Source of the DNA: Crossaster papposus
Lineage: Eukaryota; Echinodermata; Asteroidea; Velatida; Solasteridae
Direction: 5' to 3'
DNA: 64,000 nucleotides
Assembly (NCBI GenBank): GCA_037893245.1
Contig: JBAIAA010000348.1
Location: forward strand, 62,001 to 126,000
Within the stretch, counting starts at the first letter, position 1. Each line of letters begins with the position of its first letter. Shown here one piece after another: positions 11,245-24,200 of this stretch. A program made the translations under genes and the position numbers. The notes beneath the pieces are model-generated. The model worked only from the letters and a program-made list of their open reading frames with translations, ran no database searches and was not told the DNA's origin.

Positions 11245-13095
11245 CTAGAAATACAGGTTGGTATCGGAGTATTTGAAGTCTGCGGGGTCAGCGGGTTCTT
11301 GACCGATAATCTCCGGGATGACGTGAAGCTGAGACGCGGTTGCCGCTGCGGTGACGGACAGCCGCCGCTCGGACTTTCGAGCCTCGATGTCCTTGAGTTC
11401 CCGGAGACGGACGTTCACGCTGCGCTCACGACCGATGTCGTGCTGGAGGATACGGCGGACGGAATCTCCGGATTCCTGGCGATCGGAGAATATTATTTTA
11501 GGTTGGTGGGAGTGAGTTCGCTCACGTTGCAAGGGCGTTGTTTTAAGCAGTGGTAAGTGTAACAAACATTTGTGAAGTTGATTTAGATAGCGTTACCTCA
11601 TTAATGGCCACTCGTTGCAAAACTTTTAAAACATGAATTTGAGACTGAGAAATTGTATTAACTAGGCCTACGCCACTATAAAGAAGTGACGGCAGGTGGC
11701 AATAAACGCTTGAAAGTTCTAGCTTGCAGACTGATGTTCTTTGAAACTCCAATAGTCGGGAGTGCTGATAAAAGGTATCACCGTACATGTACGGATGTAC
11801 AAATGAATATGTGTTTTCAGCGGATAAAACAATCCCGCCCTCTCGTTATCTACATACATTGTTTTGCTCTTTTTTATGTACTAATTAGCCTCTAACGTTA
11901 GTCCATAAAATGTGGCTTACTTACCATTTGCCAAAAAAGGGAGAATGTTGATAAACCGACAGTGTGATACCTTTGCGTTGGCCATTTTGTTTGACCAATG
12001 CTCGAAGCCTAGTAATAACACAATATCGCCAAAAAGTGATTCGCGCTGACCTTGAAAACAATGAGGTAGAACAATACAAAGCTTTACTTACTAGTCCTTC
12101 TACTTCTAGTTCTTCTGACAAGCCGTCGACGCATGCGTGTTCGGTCAGAACACCCAGCAGCCTATCAGCGTCCTTCATGGGTTTGGCGTCGGCGAGGACT
12201 GCTGGCAGATTGCCAGGTCGGAACGTGCTGCTTTTTTGGCTCCTCTCGTTTCCCGCCCAAACACTGCCGTTCGTCTGCTGATGCATCAGTGGCGGCGTTG
12301 CCTGGGCGCTCGTGGAAGCACCAGGCGTTGGTGGTTGGACCTTGCCGTGTCGTTTGTGTTTCTTGACGGGGGCCTTTCCCTTTTCAGACTTGATGGACGA
12401 GTACTTATAGGCCGGGCTTTCACCTTGGCAACAAAAAGACGACAGAAAACACAACTGTCGACGAAATAGTTTTTGTCTTAATGATCGGAAGCTGAACATC
12501 TATTCTGGTAGTCAGGTCCAGAGATGAAATTGGGCCAAAAACGAGTTAATTTGTCTCTAGTCTGTACAGTTTGTTGGTCAGCTGACCTCACAAAGTATGT
12601 CAACAAAAAATGTCAACATAAATCTGCAAGTTTTTTTGTATACCTCCACTGCCCTCATCTTCACCGTCGTCCAATTGCACCGTTTCCCAAGACGACTCCT
12701 CCGTCAGAACCTCAAGATCGTAGTCTCTTTCGTCGTAGTTGCCCTGCATGGACACGGAGCTGACGCAAGACGGGCTTTCCGGCGGCTGGAGGAAGACCAC
12801 GCCACTGCGTTAAAAAAAACCAAAAGTTTGACTTTTGTCTATTATGAAAACTTAAGATCTAGCCGGTTTGTTATATACACATTTACGAAATTAACTAGCC
12901 TACATTTCTGTATTAAAAGCGCATAGAAGGAACTTTTTAAGGAGCAGTATATACGTACCTAGGCCGAGTTGGTGAGTCTCTACCCCCGAGGCTCCCCGTC
13001 TCATCTCCCAGTCGTAGTCGATTCCAACCCACGCGCCCCGACTCACCGCCGCGGCCGCTCGAATGGCTGCACAGACGGGAGTATTTCTGGCCCAT
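11245..13095 (-). CDS. Unrecognised 286-residue protein with N-myristoylation-type start (four exons)
   Basis: The exons are 12959-13095, 12644-12804, 12092-12423 and 11245-11475. Phases 2, 1 and 0 match at every junction, with donors GTACGT, GTATAC and GTAAGT and AG acceptors. The protein starts MGQKYSRLCS: Gly2, Ser6 and Cys9 fit N-myristoylation plus nearby palmitoylation. It continues with a Gly/Arg-rich stretch, an acidic segment (EVLTEESSWETVQLDDGEDE, about 76-95), a basic Lys/His patch (KKHKRHGK) and a low-complexity Pro/Thr/Ser/Gln region. A predicted helical, charged C-terminus contains LRELKDIEARKSERRLSV, which includes a PKA-like RRLS site. The end is YSDTNLYF. I recognise no catalytic domain and propose no function; a membrane-tethered adaptor is speculation. 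The least certain point is the acceptor of the last exon (CGCCAG before 11475). Confidence 0.72.
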
Positions 13096-16000
13096 GTTTT
13101 GACCAAGAATCGGTCAGTATTTACTACATTGTGGCGAGTTGTTTCATCCGTATGCCAGAGGCAGTTCTTAGTTCAAGGTCAAACTATTTCGGCCATAGTT
13201 CCTCCACCTATATCAACGGTAGGTGGACATTAATTAGGGGAATGGTAGGTGTATTTTAGGACATTTTGTTGTTGCCAGACGCCTTGTTTGACTATGGTTT
13301 TAACTCAAAGTTTGCAAACAATCGCTACTTTACAGCTAAGTGTGACGTCATAAACAAAGCACGCGCACTTCACACGGAGTAGAACGTAAACATTGGAGCG
13401 GGACGTTTAGCCAATGAGCTCCGGTAATCAGTGTTGCGTGCGCGCGCGTGTACGTGACAAAGTCACCGACCATTACGCTCCGCCCTCTTAACAACTTCTA
13501 GCCAATCAGCGTTCTTGTTGACACGTGCACACACAAAACACGTGCCTGTGTAGTCTAGTCGGGTACGGTCGACATGACAGACGAAGACAAACATTTTGTA
13601 GGGATGATTTCGGATCCATTTCAACAAATATGTTTTATTTGAAATCTACACGACTATCATAAATATTTCAATTTCATTGACTACAGACCACAATCGGACA
13701 AAGAAGTATGAAAATTAGCAGTTGAAAGACCTCAAATCAGAGGCAGAATACTACATTATTAATTCTAAAAAAGAATTGAAGGCCGAGTTCGGGCGGTCTA
13801 TTCTTGACACGCCCTGGTGGATAGGTGGTGTGTGTTCTTGTTCCGAGTGCAATGTTCACGGGTCGCGTTCCCGCCGTTCGAGCGTAAGAACAGAGTTCGC
13901 GTGTCAAGAACAGACCGCCCGAACTCGGCCGAAACGTACAAGAAAAATAACATTCCCAATGGAAAATCGCAATGATAATCATTTCATTATGAAAAGAAGA
14001 ATTGAATTGGAATACTGAAAATATTAAAAATCTAATCAAAAAAAGACTTACCCACGCACTTCTTTAAAAGAAGAAGAAAGCAACAAAGTTACAAAATGTC
14101 CATGTTCCCAAAATCATAAACTTCGAGCTTCGTTTCAACATTCAAAATAAAAGGATTCAAATCGCAAAAAAAAAGATAAGCCTTAAAAAAAAAAGAGAAA
14201 ACATGGCTTGTGTTTCAATAATTTAAGATGTAAAATACTCGCAAAGAGTATTTCTTTTTTAGTAAACAGTGAGCCAAAGTTATTTTAGACAAATTTCAAG
14301 AATGTTTTGTTTGAAAATATTTACCTGGAATGTTTAGGTCACGTTGTCTGGCAAAAGTTACTTGTAGCATTATAATGATTTGGCCCTTTCTTAGGAAAAA
14401 AACAATTCAAAATGGAAATTTGTTGAAGTGATAAAACAAAATCTTTATAATTGGTAGGGTTTTTTTTCAACGAAATGCCCAGAAATAAATTATAATATTT
14501 AAATATCTTTAAATTGATGTTGTTTTCGCAATGTCTCAAACAAAAACAGTGATTTACTGTTTTGAAAATGCAATGAATTTGACTATACAAATCTTCCCCC
14601 CAGGGATTGTGAACATTCATATTGAAGTGATGGATTCAGCCGCATTGTTAGGTATGGTTAGAGTATTATTTCTCTTTTCCTATAAATACTGTAACGAAAC
14701 TGGAAGACAAACTAAACGCAAATATTTATCTGGCCCCTTCAACTCTATCTTATTAGAAACGATTATATACGACAGTTTTATGTCATAAAGTGTATAATTC
14801 ATATAATATAAACTACAATAAAATATCGTTACTGTTTTGTTTGTTCTTAGCATTTGTGAACTTATATTGATCACAATTAAATTATCTTATAGTACATTTA
14901 TTTCTTTATTTTTTTTGTTACTTACATATTAACAATACAAATAAAACTGAATAACCAATTTTCTTTGGAAGAGAGATATATACAAAAGTCATATTACCAG
15001 CAGTGGTCATTTTGGTTTGACCTCGCATGGTGCTTTGAGGTTACAGGATGTAGTTCTCATGAGGCACATACTGTGCTCGGAGGACTAGAAAGACCACTCT
15101 GGACCCACGATGGGGCTCGGCAAAGCTGCACAAGGTTTCAATTGATATTTTGTGGGGTTTATGTGGTTTGGGTGTCCCTACTGATTACATCAGGCTTAAA
15201 AAGTAGGCTTTTCAGTGAGGTTAAAACCTCACATTGGACCTCAGTTGATCGAGGCTATGAAAGAGCCACATAAGACTGACAATCTATCAGGATTTAACTT
15301 GAATTGAAAACAACATAGTTGCATTAATTAACCCTAACCCTGCCAAATCCAGCACAGTGCATCTGTGGTGACTGCTTGACCTTGCTGCACTCTGCACACA
15401 AGTCAATGTGACAAAGTATGCAATCTGTTGCGTCTGGAAGGGTTTCTAGCCAAAATACCCTGCAGGGTTAGGGTTAAAGCAAGACGCGTGATCAAGTTCA
15501 AGTGTAGAAGAGGTTCACTGAGGTTGACATTAATTTCCTATTTGTAGACAGGTTCTCATAAAGTGAGGAATATTCATCAAGACAAAAAAAATAGCCCCTG
15601 TCTGAAACATCTCAAGGTTTCAACGCAAGTTCAAGAATTACAGCACTTAGTTGAAAACTACATCACTTGCAAAAACACCCACATGATTACAAGGGTTGGA
15701 AGGTCACAACAGATCAGGGTCACAGGTTAAAGTTTACAATACACCAGTAATATTTTTTTGTAAACAAAATGTGTACCATTTACCATTAGAAATACCCATC
15801 ATCATCTCATTCACATAAAAACGTACCCAAACAAAACCTCCACCAATATTCGAAACCTCACAGATTAGTCTGTGGCGTAATATGCTTTAATTTACAAAAT
15901 TTCACAGTACTTTGGCAAATGCCACTTTAAACAAATGGCAATTTTAAACAGCTGCTGCAACTATCAGACCCACAAATTGTGTATGTACATTGTACAACGG

Positions 16001-17077
16001 GTTAAAGGTCAAAGGTGAGGTGTCAAAGGTCACAAGGCAGAACTAATTAAGGCATTGGTCATGACAAAGTTATATTTCCTGAAAGTAGGACGAGGGGGAA
16101 GCAGAGGTTTTTCAATTTATACAACAAAATTTGTTCCACGATACACCACTTCTCAATCGGGTCAACCGTACATGTTGCGTTACACAATTAACCAACAGTA
16201 ACATTACATATGTACAACAGATTTACCAAAATATCCGATCGTGTTCAACATCGCATGCAATGCCACGAAAAATCCTGGAGCTTGGTCACAGGTATTAAAA
16301 AAACGAAACCCGGACAAAATTGACAATTTGTTTTTCTTCAAATTCTCTAGGTTCTAAGCTTTAAAATGGTGTATCATTTACATATGTACCCCTACCCTAT
16401 CTCCCCTGGGGGAAGGATTGTTTTTAGTGATAAAACCCTGACAACCTAATTATTAGATAAACAGCTTTGAAGTTGAGAAAAGCGTATTATTTCTATACAC
16501 AATTGTTTCACAAAATTGACCCAAAACACACTTCTGGGGGACGGATTACGTTCAAATTTGGGGAGATTGTAGATTTATAGTTCGTAATTCAGAAAAACCA
16601 AAAGCCTCAAAATGGGAAAAATCCACCTCGAAATGACTTCACGAGTACATTGTAATAAAACACATTGTGCAACTTTGTCCGGGTTTCGTTGGAACAGGTC
16701 ATAAATCAACAAAAGCCGTTGATACAATTATGAGTACTGTCGAGTGAATTGTATTAAACAGCCTCTTTAGTGGGAAAATACCAACAACATTCTAACTATG
16801 GTTTAGCTTATCCGTGGTCATTAATGACAGATTACTGTCCTGTTACTTGGTGTACAATTTCTGTTACTAAATGTCATTGAAAACTACATTAATTTTTTTT
16901 TCACAAAATACTTGTTTTTTGTTTTCAATGAACTAGGTGATACGTTAGCTAGAGAGAAATCCGTGACTTAAAAAGTGATTCTACCATTTATTTCTATTCT
17001 CGCCTCAAACAGGAAATGGTGTTTTTTTTACTTCCTGTATAAAACATCACATGATCACTTTTATTCCTTCACTTTGA
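13096..17077. other. Gap between the unknown gene and the ORP-type gene
   Basis: The left part (13.1-13.6 kb) is the presumed promoter side of the unknown gene and contains ACACGTGCACAC and AACACGTGCC (CACGTG E-boxes). The middle (14.0-14.9 kb) is very AT-rich without a convincing gene. The right part (about 15-17 kb) is on the 3' side of the ORP-type gene and may be its long 3' UTR. It contains scattered AAAGGTCA motifs. Confidence 0.5.
13781..13930. mobile_element. Hairpin element with 32-33 bp arms
   Basis: The left arm 13781-13813 starts GGCCGAGTTCGGGCGG. The right arm 13898-13930 ends CCGCCCGAACTCGGCC. The arms differ at one or two positions over about 32 bases, with an 84-base loop. 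It is GC-rich in an AT-rich neighbourhood. Confidence 0.7.
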
Positions 17078-17287
17078 ATCAAAGGTCATCCATTCCTTTC
17101 TGTGTCAAAGGTTACCATTTTTGTCTCAAAGGTCACCATTGCTTCTTGTGACAAAGGTCGCCTTTGCTGTCTGTCAAAGGTCACCATTGCTTTCTGTGTC
17201 AAAGGTCAGCCTTGCCTCCCATGTCAAAGGTCTACACTCTCCCACACTTCCAATGCGTCAAGGTCATTCAGGGGTCATAGGTCATGA
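17078..17287 (-). repeat. Tandem AAAGGTCA minisatellite at the 3' end of the ORP-type gene
   Basis: About eight irregular copies of a roughly 27-base unit containing TCAAAGGTCA (plus-strand reading) run up to and slightly past the stop codon at 17282. In the transcript they would read TGACCTTTGA and lie in the 3' UTR. Confidence 0.7.
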
Positions 17288-18278
17288 CCTGAAGAGAAAG
17301 CCAACAATGATTTGCCCGACGAGTAGCACTAAGGCGATCACGATCATTTCCCGACTGATGGGGGCGCTGTTTTCCTCGTCGCGTCGCGTCTGTCGGATCA
17401 TAACAGCTAGGCGGCTGTTGACGTCCTTGAGTTGGTCCTCGATGCGTTTCTGTCCTGCCAGCATAGGATGAATGGCGCGCTCGATGACAACGGTGCTTTG
17501 CAGGCTAGTACTGACAGCTTCCATGTTTTTAGTAGTTACTGTAAAAATAAAAAGTCGCAAAGGTAATCAGAGTCCAGGAGGTTGGCACTTCCCGTTGTTA
17601 CTCGCTTTACTTTGACATGTTTCTTAAAAGTAGGATACACCATTGGTAATTGCTCGAATTATCATGAATGGGTTGATTTCGGAGGTAGTATTTTATAGTA
17701 AATATCGTTTAACTGACCTGTTCGAAGTTTTACAATCATGGATGTCGAGAAAACCAAGAAGAATGGCATTTGTTTTCAACCGGCGTCGAGCATTGATTCT
17801 TATGTTCTTGTTTTTTCCAGGATCGCTTTGGCGATCGTGAATTTTAAAAAATATAATTAAATTTTTCGGAACAATTACAGGATATCTAGCACAATAATTT
17901 TGCTGGATGCCTACAATCATTATTTACTTTCATAAATCATAAATAGACCTCTACAAGGTCTATTAATTACTCTGCTTACATTCAGCTTCCGACAGCTCCT
18001 CTTCCGAGTCCTTCTCCTGAGGCGTCGAGCACTCGCTATCCCCGCTCCCGCTGGTAGTCCGCGGCCGGCCGGTGCTCGGCGCCTGCTGCTGCTGTTGCTT
18101 CTTCTTGTGCTGCAGCGAGGCGTTGCGTTTCAGTCGCTTCTCCAGGGGTCCGTTCTTGTGCGGCAGGCTGATGATGCTGGTGGTGCGCAGGATGGAAGTC
18201 TTGTGGCGCGTCCGGGTCTGGATCACGCCGTTGTGCTCAAACTGCTCGATGTCGTTTAGCGGGTCCCAGGGGCGATTG
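17282..18278 (-). CDS. OSBPL8: ORP-type gene, C-terminal exons: tail and ER membrane anchor
   Basis: Exons 17980-18278 and 17282-17538. The first begins with [20 protein letters not shown], conserved in ORP8, then a basic region, QQQQQ and an acidic Ser-rich stretch. The second carries a coiled, charged helix ([20 protein letters not shown]) and ends with one hydrophobic span, [19 protein letters not shown], followed by RS and stop. This is the tail anchor that holds ORP5/8 in the ER. Confidence 0.95.
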
Positions 18279-21200
18279 CTTAGAAGTTAACACACACACA
18301 CACAAAATAATTAAATTGAGAGCAATTTGTTGTGTTTTGAAATAAAAATCTGTTAGGGAAAATAATAATAATAATAATAATAATGGACATTTGTAAAGCG
18401 CACGTATCCGCCATTAAATGACGCTCTCTGCGCGCTATCAGCGGCGCAATTTGCAGCCACTGCCAGAAACACCGGGGCAAAACCTCTCCTCTTGGCGATG
18501 AGTGTTACTGGGTTCTTTTACATGCATTACACAACACACGGGACCTACAGCTTTACGTCCCATCCGAAGGACGAAGCAATAGTGGTTTAATTGCCTTGCT
18601 TAAGGACACACGTGTCGACACCGGGACTCAAACTCACGCTCTGCGAAACAGAAAACCGGGTTCTTAACCGCCCGGCCATGACACTACGAGAGACTTACTC
18701 CATGTGCTTGTAAACCCAGTCCCGCGTGATCTCATCTCTCTCAAACAGACGAGGTTCCCATTCGATCATCTTCATCTTCCTCTCCTTGTGGCCCTTCCGT
18801 TGTTCGTCTTCCAGGACAAACTTCTCGTTGGTAGCTTCTTGGATGTCGCCCTTGGCTAGGGATTCCGTGACTCGAGACCAGAGCCTGGGGGATAACAATT
18901 ATGAGAGTGTCTTCATTTAAACTGAACTATGAGCTCTGTGCGACAAACTTCTCGTTGGTAGCTTCTTGGATGTCGCCCTTGGCCAGGGATTCCGTGACTC
19001 GAGACCAGAGCCTGGGGAATAACAATTATGAGAGTCTCTTCATTTGAACTGAACTATGGGCTCTGTGCAACAATGCGCAAAGTATTTTCTGGGTAGCGCC
19101 GCCAATATTGGCAAGACTGGGTTTGATTCATCTTTTTTTCATAGAGATCTCCACTGCCGCAGCGACTTAATCTTGTTTTTGTCAAAGGACTGGCTGAAAA
19201 ATAAAAGAATACAAATTGAAATCCGATCTTCCACCAAGAGTCCAACACTATAAATCAGGGATGAGATTGTCAATTAAGAAAAGTCAGAAAATTGATGAAA
19301 TGTCTGAATGATGCATATCTTTCTCGATAAAACAAAAAAAGAAAGTCCGATTTCAGACAAAAATCGAAAGAATCTCATCCCTGATAAATAGTCCTGATGG
19401 AGTGATGGTTGAAAACAAACTCACTTTTCCGACTCAAAATCGGCTTGCTCCTCTATGGCAACCGTTGAACGAAGAAGCCGCCCAGCTTTCACTTCTGGTG
19501 AAACCACCCAAAACAGCTCCGCGTTCTGCACGATGGGCACAATTATTAAACAAAGTTATTAAAGGGACAATATACCTTTTGCAACTATCCAAAATGTGAC
19601 CAACTAAATTGTTGTTCAAAAGTTCACTTGATGTTAAGATATTAATGACTCTAATCTCCCTGTGACAATATTCCTTCTGGCATGCTGTCATTTTAACCAG
19701 TTTGGATAAAGTTTTGTTAACAATTATCCCGCCCCTCGGCTCGGTGATGTTAAAATAATCCCGGCGCGAACTGGTTAAATAAAATAATAAAAGAAATCCA
19801 AAAATGCATCTCCGGGATGCATTTTTAAAGATTTCAATTAGGTAGGTAGTTAGTTAATTAGTTAGTTAGTTAGTTAGTTAGTTAGCTAGCTAGCTAGTTA
19901 GTTAGTTAGTTAGCTAGCTAGTTAGTTAGCTAGTTAGTTAGTTAGTTAGTTAGTTCAAAATCGAAATTACAACATTCACAGAGCTAAAACTTGTTCAAGT
20001 TTCAGTTGTCAAGCACAATTGATTTAAGAACTTTTGCTACTTTATACAATAAAAATGCGCAACTGACAAACGTTTTAAGAAATATAACTTCAAAAAAATA
20101 TAACCTTAAAAAATATAACCTTAAAAAAATATAACCTTAAAAAAATATAACGTTAAACAAAAAGTGATTAAAAAAATATATTTAGTTAAAAAAATATAAC
20201 GTTCAACAAATATACATTTAAAAAATATAACGTTTATAAGAAATATCTTTAACAAACTCTAATCAATAACTTCATGTTTCAATAGTCTAATTTTCATCTT
20301 TTACAGATGAAAAAATGTCGCAACTTACCCCAGTCCTCTTGTCTTTTATGTAAACTTTATCATCCTGAAGAAAAAAGAAAAATTATTTAAATTCATCTAT
20401 TTTTCTGATAAAATACACAAATAGTTGTCTGCGCTCTATTTGAATACTAATTTTCCGAGAAGCAAAACTCACCCAGTGGCCTTCCAGACTCGCCAGGGTC
20501 TCCTTCCCAAACTTGATCTTACCCACGATCTGATTGGATGAATCGCTACCGCCAAGGAATGGCTGCATAAAAGAATCGACCAATTGGTAAAGAGATGAGT
20601 GAAAGGTTGACAAGAGTCAATTTGACAAAAATGTGGTTTACTTACAAAAACTTCTTTGCATTTTAATCACTCTTTTTCGAGAAAGTTATTTTTTTTTAGT
20701 GTAACAGGAGAATCTAGTGAAAATAAAAACAAGTGAAATATTAAGAAAAATTCAATTATTTTCTCACCTTTAATTTGAACTCCAGCTCGGTCTTGTACCC
20801 AGTCTTATCACACTCAATGTACACCCTTCCTCCATACTCCATGGTCAGAGTACCATACAAAATCCCTGTCGGCAGAAAATGTTTGTGAGAATGTTTGGCT
20901 GTTTGTTTTTTAGGAGGCCAACTTATCCGGCTCCATTACAATTGCTAAACTGCATGAACGAAGACGAAAGCTGGGGTTTTGAAAACGGCTAAATTCTCCC
21001 ATAACTCTGACACGGTTTTGTTACCTTTGCAGTTTGCGTAGGGCATAGTGATATGGTAGTCCTCGCCTCTCGACAGAATGGACAGGGTAGCCATACCGTC
21101 CATGGCGGCCATCACCGAATTGCCGTAGAACTTGGATTTGGCAAGAATGCTGCCGCTGATGCAGAACCCGTCCTTGCGATTGGTCATGTAGAAGGCTGTC

Positions 21201-24200
21201 ACCGGAGGGTGATGGGATACCTAGCGACAATAGCGAGCAGTAACAAAAATGATAATTTGAAGAGAGAAAAAAATATATATTTCAACTTCGACCTGGTGCA
21301 TGAAAGACACAAATGAACTACTTTTATTAAATGGGCAGGGGCTGAATTTTGTTTACCTGTTCAGCGATGTAGAATGTGTGGCTCTTGGTCTTCGGTTGAG
21401 TCCAGAGACAACGGAATGTCTCCCCGATGACTGGATTGTAGGGCTTCTTTAGTCCCTGAAAACAGAGACAACAGAATTTTAGTTTCGTTGAGGGAACAAA
21501 CTGAAAGGCGGTTTCAATTTTAATTTATGCAAAGATTGTCTGCGGTGCCTACCTTTGGTTTCTTGTAAAATCCCGAGAGGTACCATCGAGCTGCCTGCTT
21601 CATCCGGGAAAATGGATCGTCTTCAAAAACAGCCCTGGATGTATCAACAAAAAATAATAAAGAGATGCATTATCTGTGACTTGATCGACTGGCGATTGGC
21701 CGGTGATTGGCCGGTGACTGACTTGTTACTGACTTGTGACTGACTTGTGATTGGCCGGCGACTGACTTGTGATTGGCCGGCGACTGACTTGTGATTGGCC
21801 GGCGACTGACTTGTGATTGGCCGGCGACTGACTTGTGACTGACTTGTGACTGACTTGTGACTGACTTGTGACTGACTTGTGACCGACTTGTGACCGACTT
21901 GTGACCGACTTGTGACCGACTTGTGACCGACTTGTGACCGACTTGTGACCGACTTGTGACCGACTTGTGACCACATTATAAACTCACTGTGAGAGCAGGT
22001 CGGCATGGTAATAGAAGTCGGACAGCTTGTCCAGGAATGACCGTGGCTCCAGGATAAACGTCGGAAGCACCACCTTGGACAGGTCCATCCCCGGCCGGAC
22101 CTGCTTGACCAGTGTCCAGATCAGACTTTTGTTCTCGTCCTCCAGGGTCTCTGTTTGGGAACACTCCTGCCAAACAAAAAAACATTCCAAGTAAAACTAC
22201 AAGATGTTTTGAGGATTTTCTATTTTCAAGAGTAAAGTGAACATTTCATAATTGCATTTTTGTTGTTCCTTCGGTATAGGTTGAGGTCTGCAGGTAATTC
22301 TTCAGTTTGTGGGCTCGAGCCCATTCTGGGGGTCATGGTGCATGTGCATGTGCATGTTTCGTTTTCTCAACTCACCAGTCCAAGTTCCTCTACTTTGTTG
22401 ATGACGTACGTCGTCTCCTGAGTGGGCATGGGTCCATTGACTGACGCACTGTCTTCCTGCTCCGACATGTCTGAGTCACTCTTGCTCTCTTGGTCCTTGT
22501 CGCTTTCATTGTCGGGTGACTCGTCATCAAGACCTTAAGAAGCATCAGAGTTAAGATCAGTTCACTTAAAAGTTTTTTCGCGCTTCAAATTCGCAAAAGT
22601 CGTACTCATTTGAACACCGCCAGATTTTGCGACGTCAAATACGGTGTTAACATTCATACCACTTTGTTTTTTAATTGACTAATTTGGCATCAATTTATAG
22701 ATAAAATCTTGAATAAAGTGTCATTTTGTAAAAAAGGTGTGCCTCTCTAAAAGTGTTGGACTTTTCAGTTTGATACTTTTTACAGAACATTTTTCAAATT
22801 CTAGTTGCATCCCAAATTGTTGAATAATCTCAACATTTCTGAGAATCAACCCAGTGCCATTTTGCAGCCTTTTCTCCATTCTTATCTGTGCCCAACTCTG
22901 CCTGGTTTTAGGCATACCACGGCACATTATTACATGTATGTGAAGGGCAAGACCCAATTTTTTGATTTCTTTTTTTACCTTCGTGCTTGAAGTGCGTGTT
23001 CTCAATCTCGCTCTCGTTCAGCCCTTTCTCCGTGTCGAAGGACTGGCCGATGGTGGCGGGGTCCAACGTGGTGCCGTCTCTCATGGACCGCATCAGGAGG
23101 CTGGAGCAACGTAAGGCGAGCTCTAGGGCGTCCATCCAACACTTGCCGGCTGCCTCCGAGGGAGCCCGGAAGATCAGGTACTGGCTGGGGAGGGGCTGTG
23201 TGAATGAGCCCATCGTCTCGCCCTTGGGTCCCTAAAGAAGAATGGACAAGAAATGAATGCCCCCGAACTAAGATATTGGGTAATTTGGGGAACCGCAAAC
23301 ACAGGGCTGGCCAGCTCAGTTGGTAGAGCACTGGAACAGCAATCCAGAGGTCACTGGTTCAAGCTCCGCTCCAGTAAAAAAAATTGTTCAGTTTTTAAAA
23401 CAAATTTTTTTTTTCAAGATGAAAATTATCAACAACAAAAATGACCTTCATCGCTGAGAGTAAAATGGGACAAAATTAATGACTCGCTATCAGGGATGAT
23501 GGCACAAGTTCAGCAACTTTAAATAAAATGTAGCTTTCAACCAGACAAAGGCCGTTTTCCAAACCCAAGCCTCGTTCATGCAGTTTGGCAATAGTGATGG
23601 AGCCGAAGACGACCCTAAACTAGGGTTTGGAAAACAGCCCAAGGTGCAAAAATAGGAGAAAATCAAAAATCAGAATAAAAGTAGGACGTTCGTCAGTTAA
23701 CCAGTTCGCGCCGGGATTATTTTATCATCGCCGAGCCGAGGGGCGGGATTATTTTTAAAGAGACTCGATCCGAAGCGGGTTCAGGCTGATAGTGCCGGGA
23801 AGCACACCCACGCATTTCCGGCCTTGCTCGCTGCTGACGTACATTTCCGAACTTGAACTTGGCGTGTTTATGCGTCATCCATTTTGAATTTGGGGAAATT
23901 TGTGCGTTTATATACGTCATCCGGCGCGAACTGGTTAAAATAAATTGAAATAATTTAAAAGAGGTATAAAGAAAATGTGTCCTATCGGGTTTGTCTTACC
24001 CTCGTTGCCCAGATGGATTGGTCCAGGGGGTGATAGATCTTAAAGCAGAACCCGTCTTTGCGCGATGGTCTCTCAATCATCTCACAGTGGTTGAGGAGAA
24101 TCGTACCCACCCACTGACCATGCTGTCAAAAAAAAGTACCGTAAACACAAAGAAAATGTATCCAGGACTCTCTCCAACCCTCTCCGACCGACCCAGGTGC

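Noticed and set aside
11921..12499. 192-codon open frame read as one protein
   Set aside because: Only its middle (12092-12423) is a real exon with splice signals; both ends run into introns.
14604..14651. 48-base plus-strand segment with good acceptor (CCCCCCAG) and donor (GTATGG), open in one frame
   Set aside because: It looks like an exon, but no neighbouring exon or same-strand gene exists to join it to.
14965..15273. 102-codon plus-strand open frame
   Set aside because: No recognisable domain, no splice context, and it lies in the 3' flank of the minus-strand ORP-type gene.
21644..22006. 120-codon repetitive open frame on the minus strand ([15 protein letters not shown])
   Set aside because: It is a translation of the intronic 11/22-bp minisatellite and overlaps a real exon in another frame.
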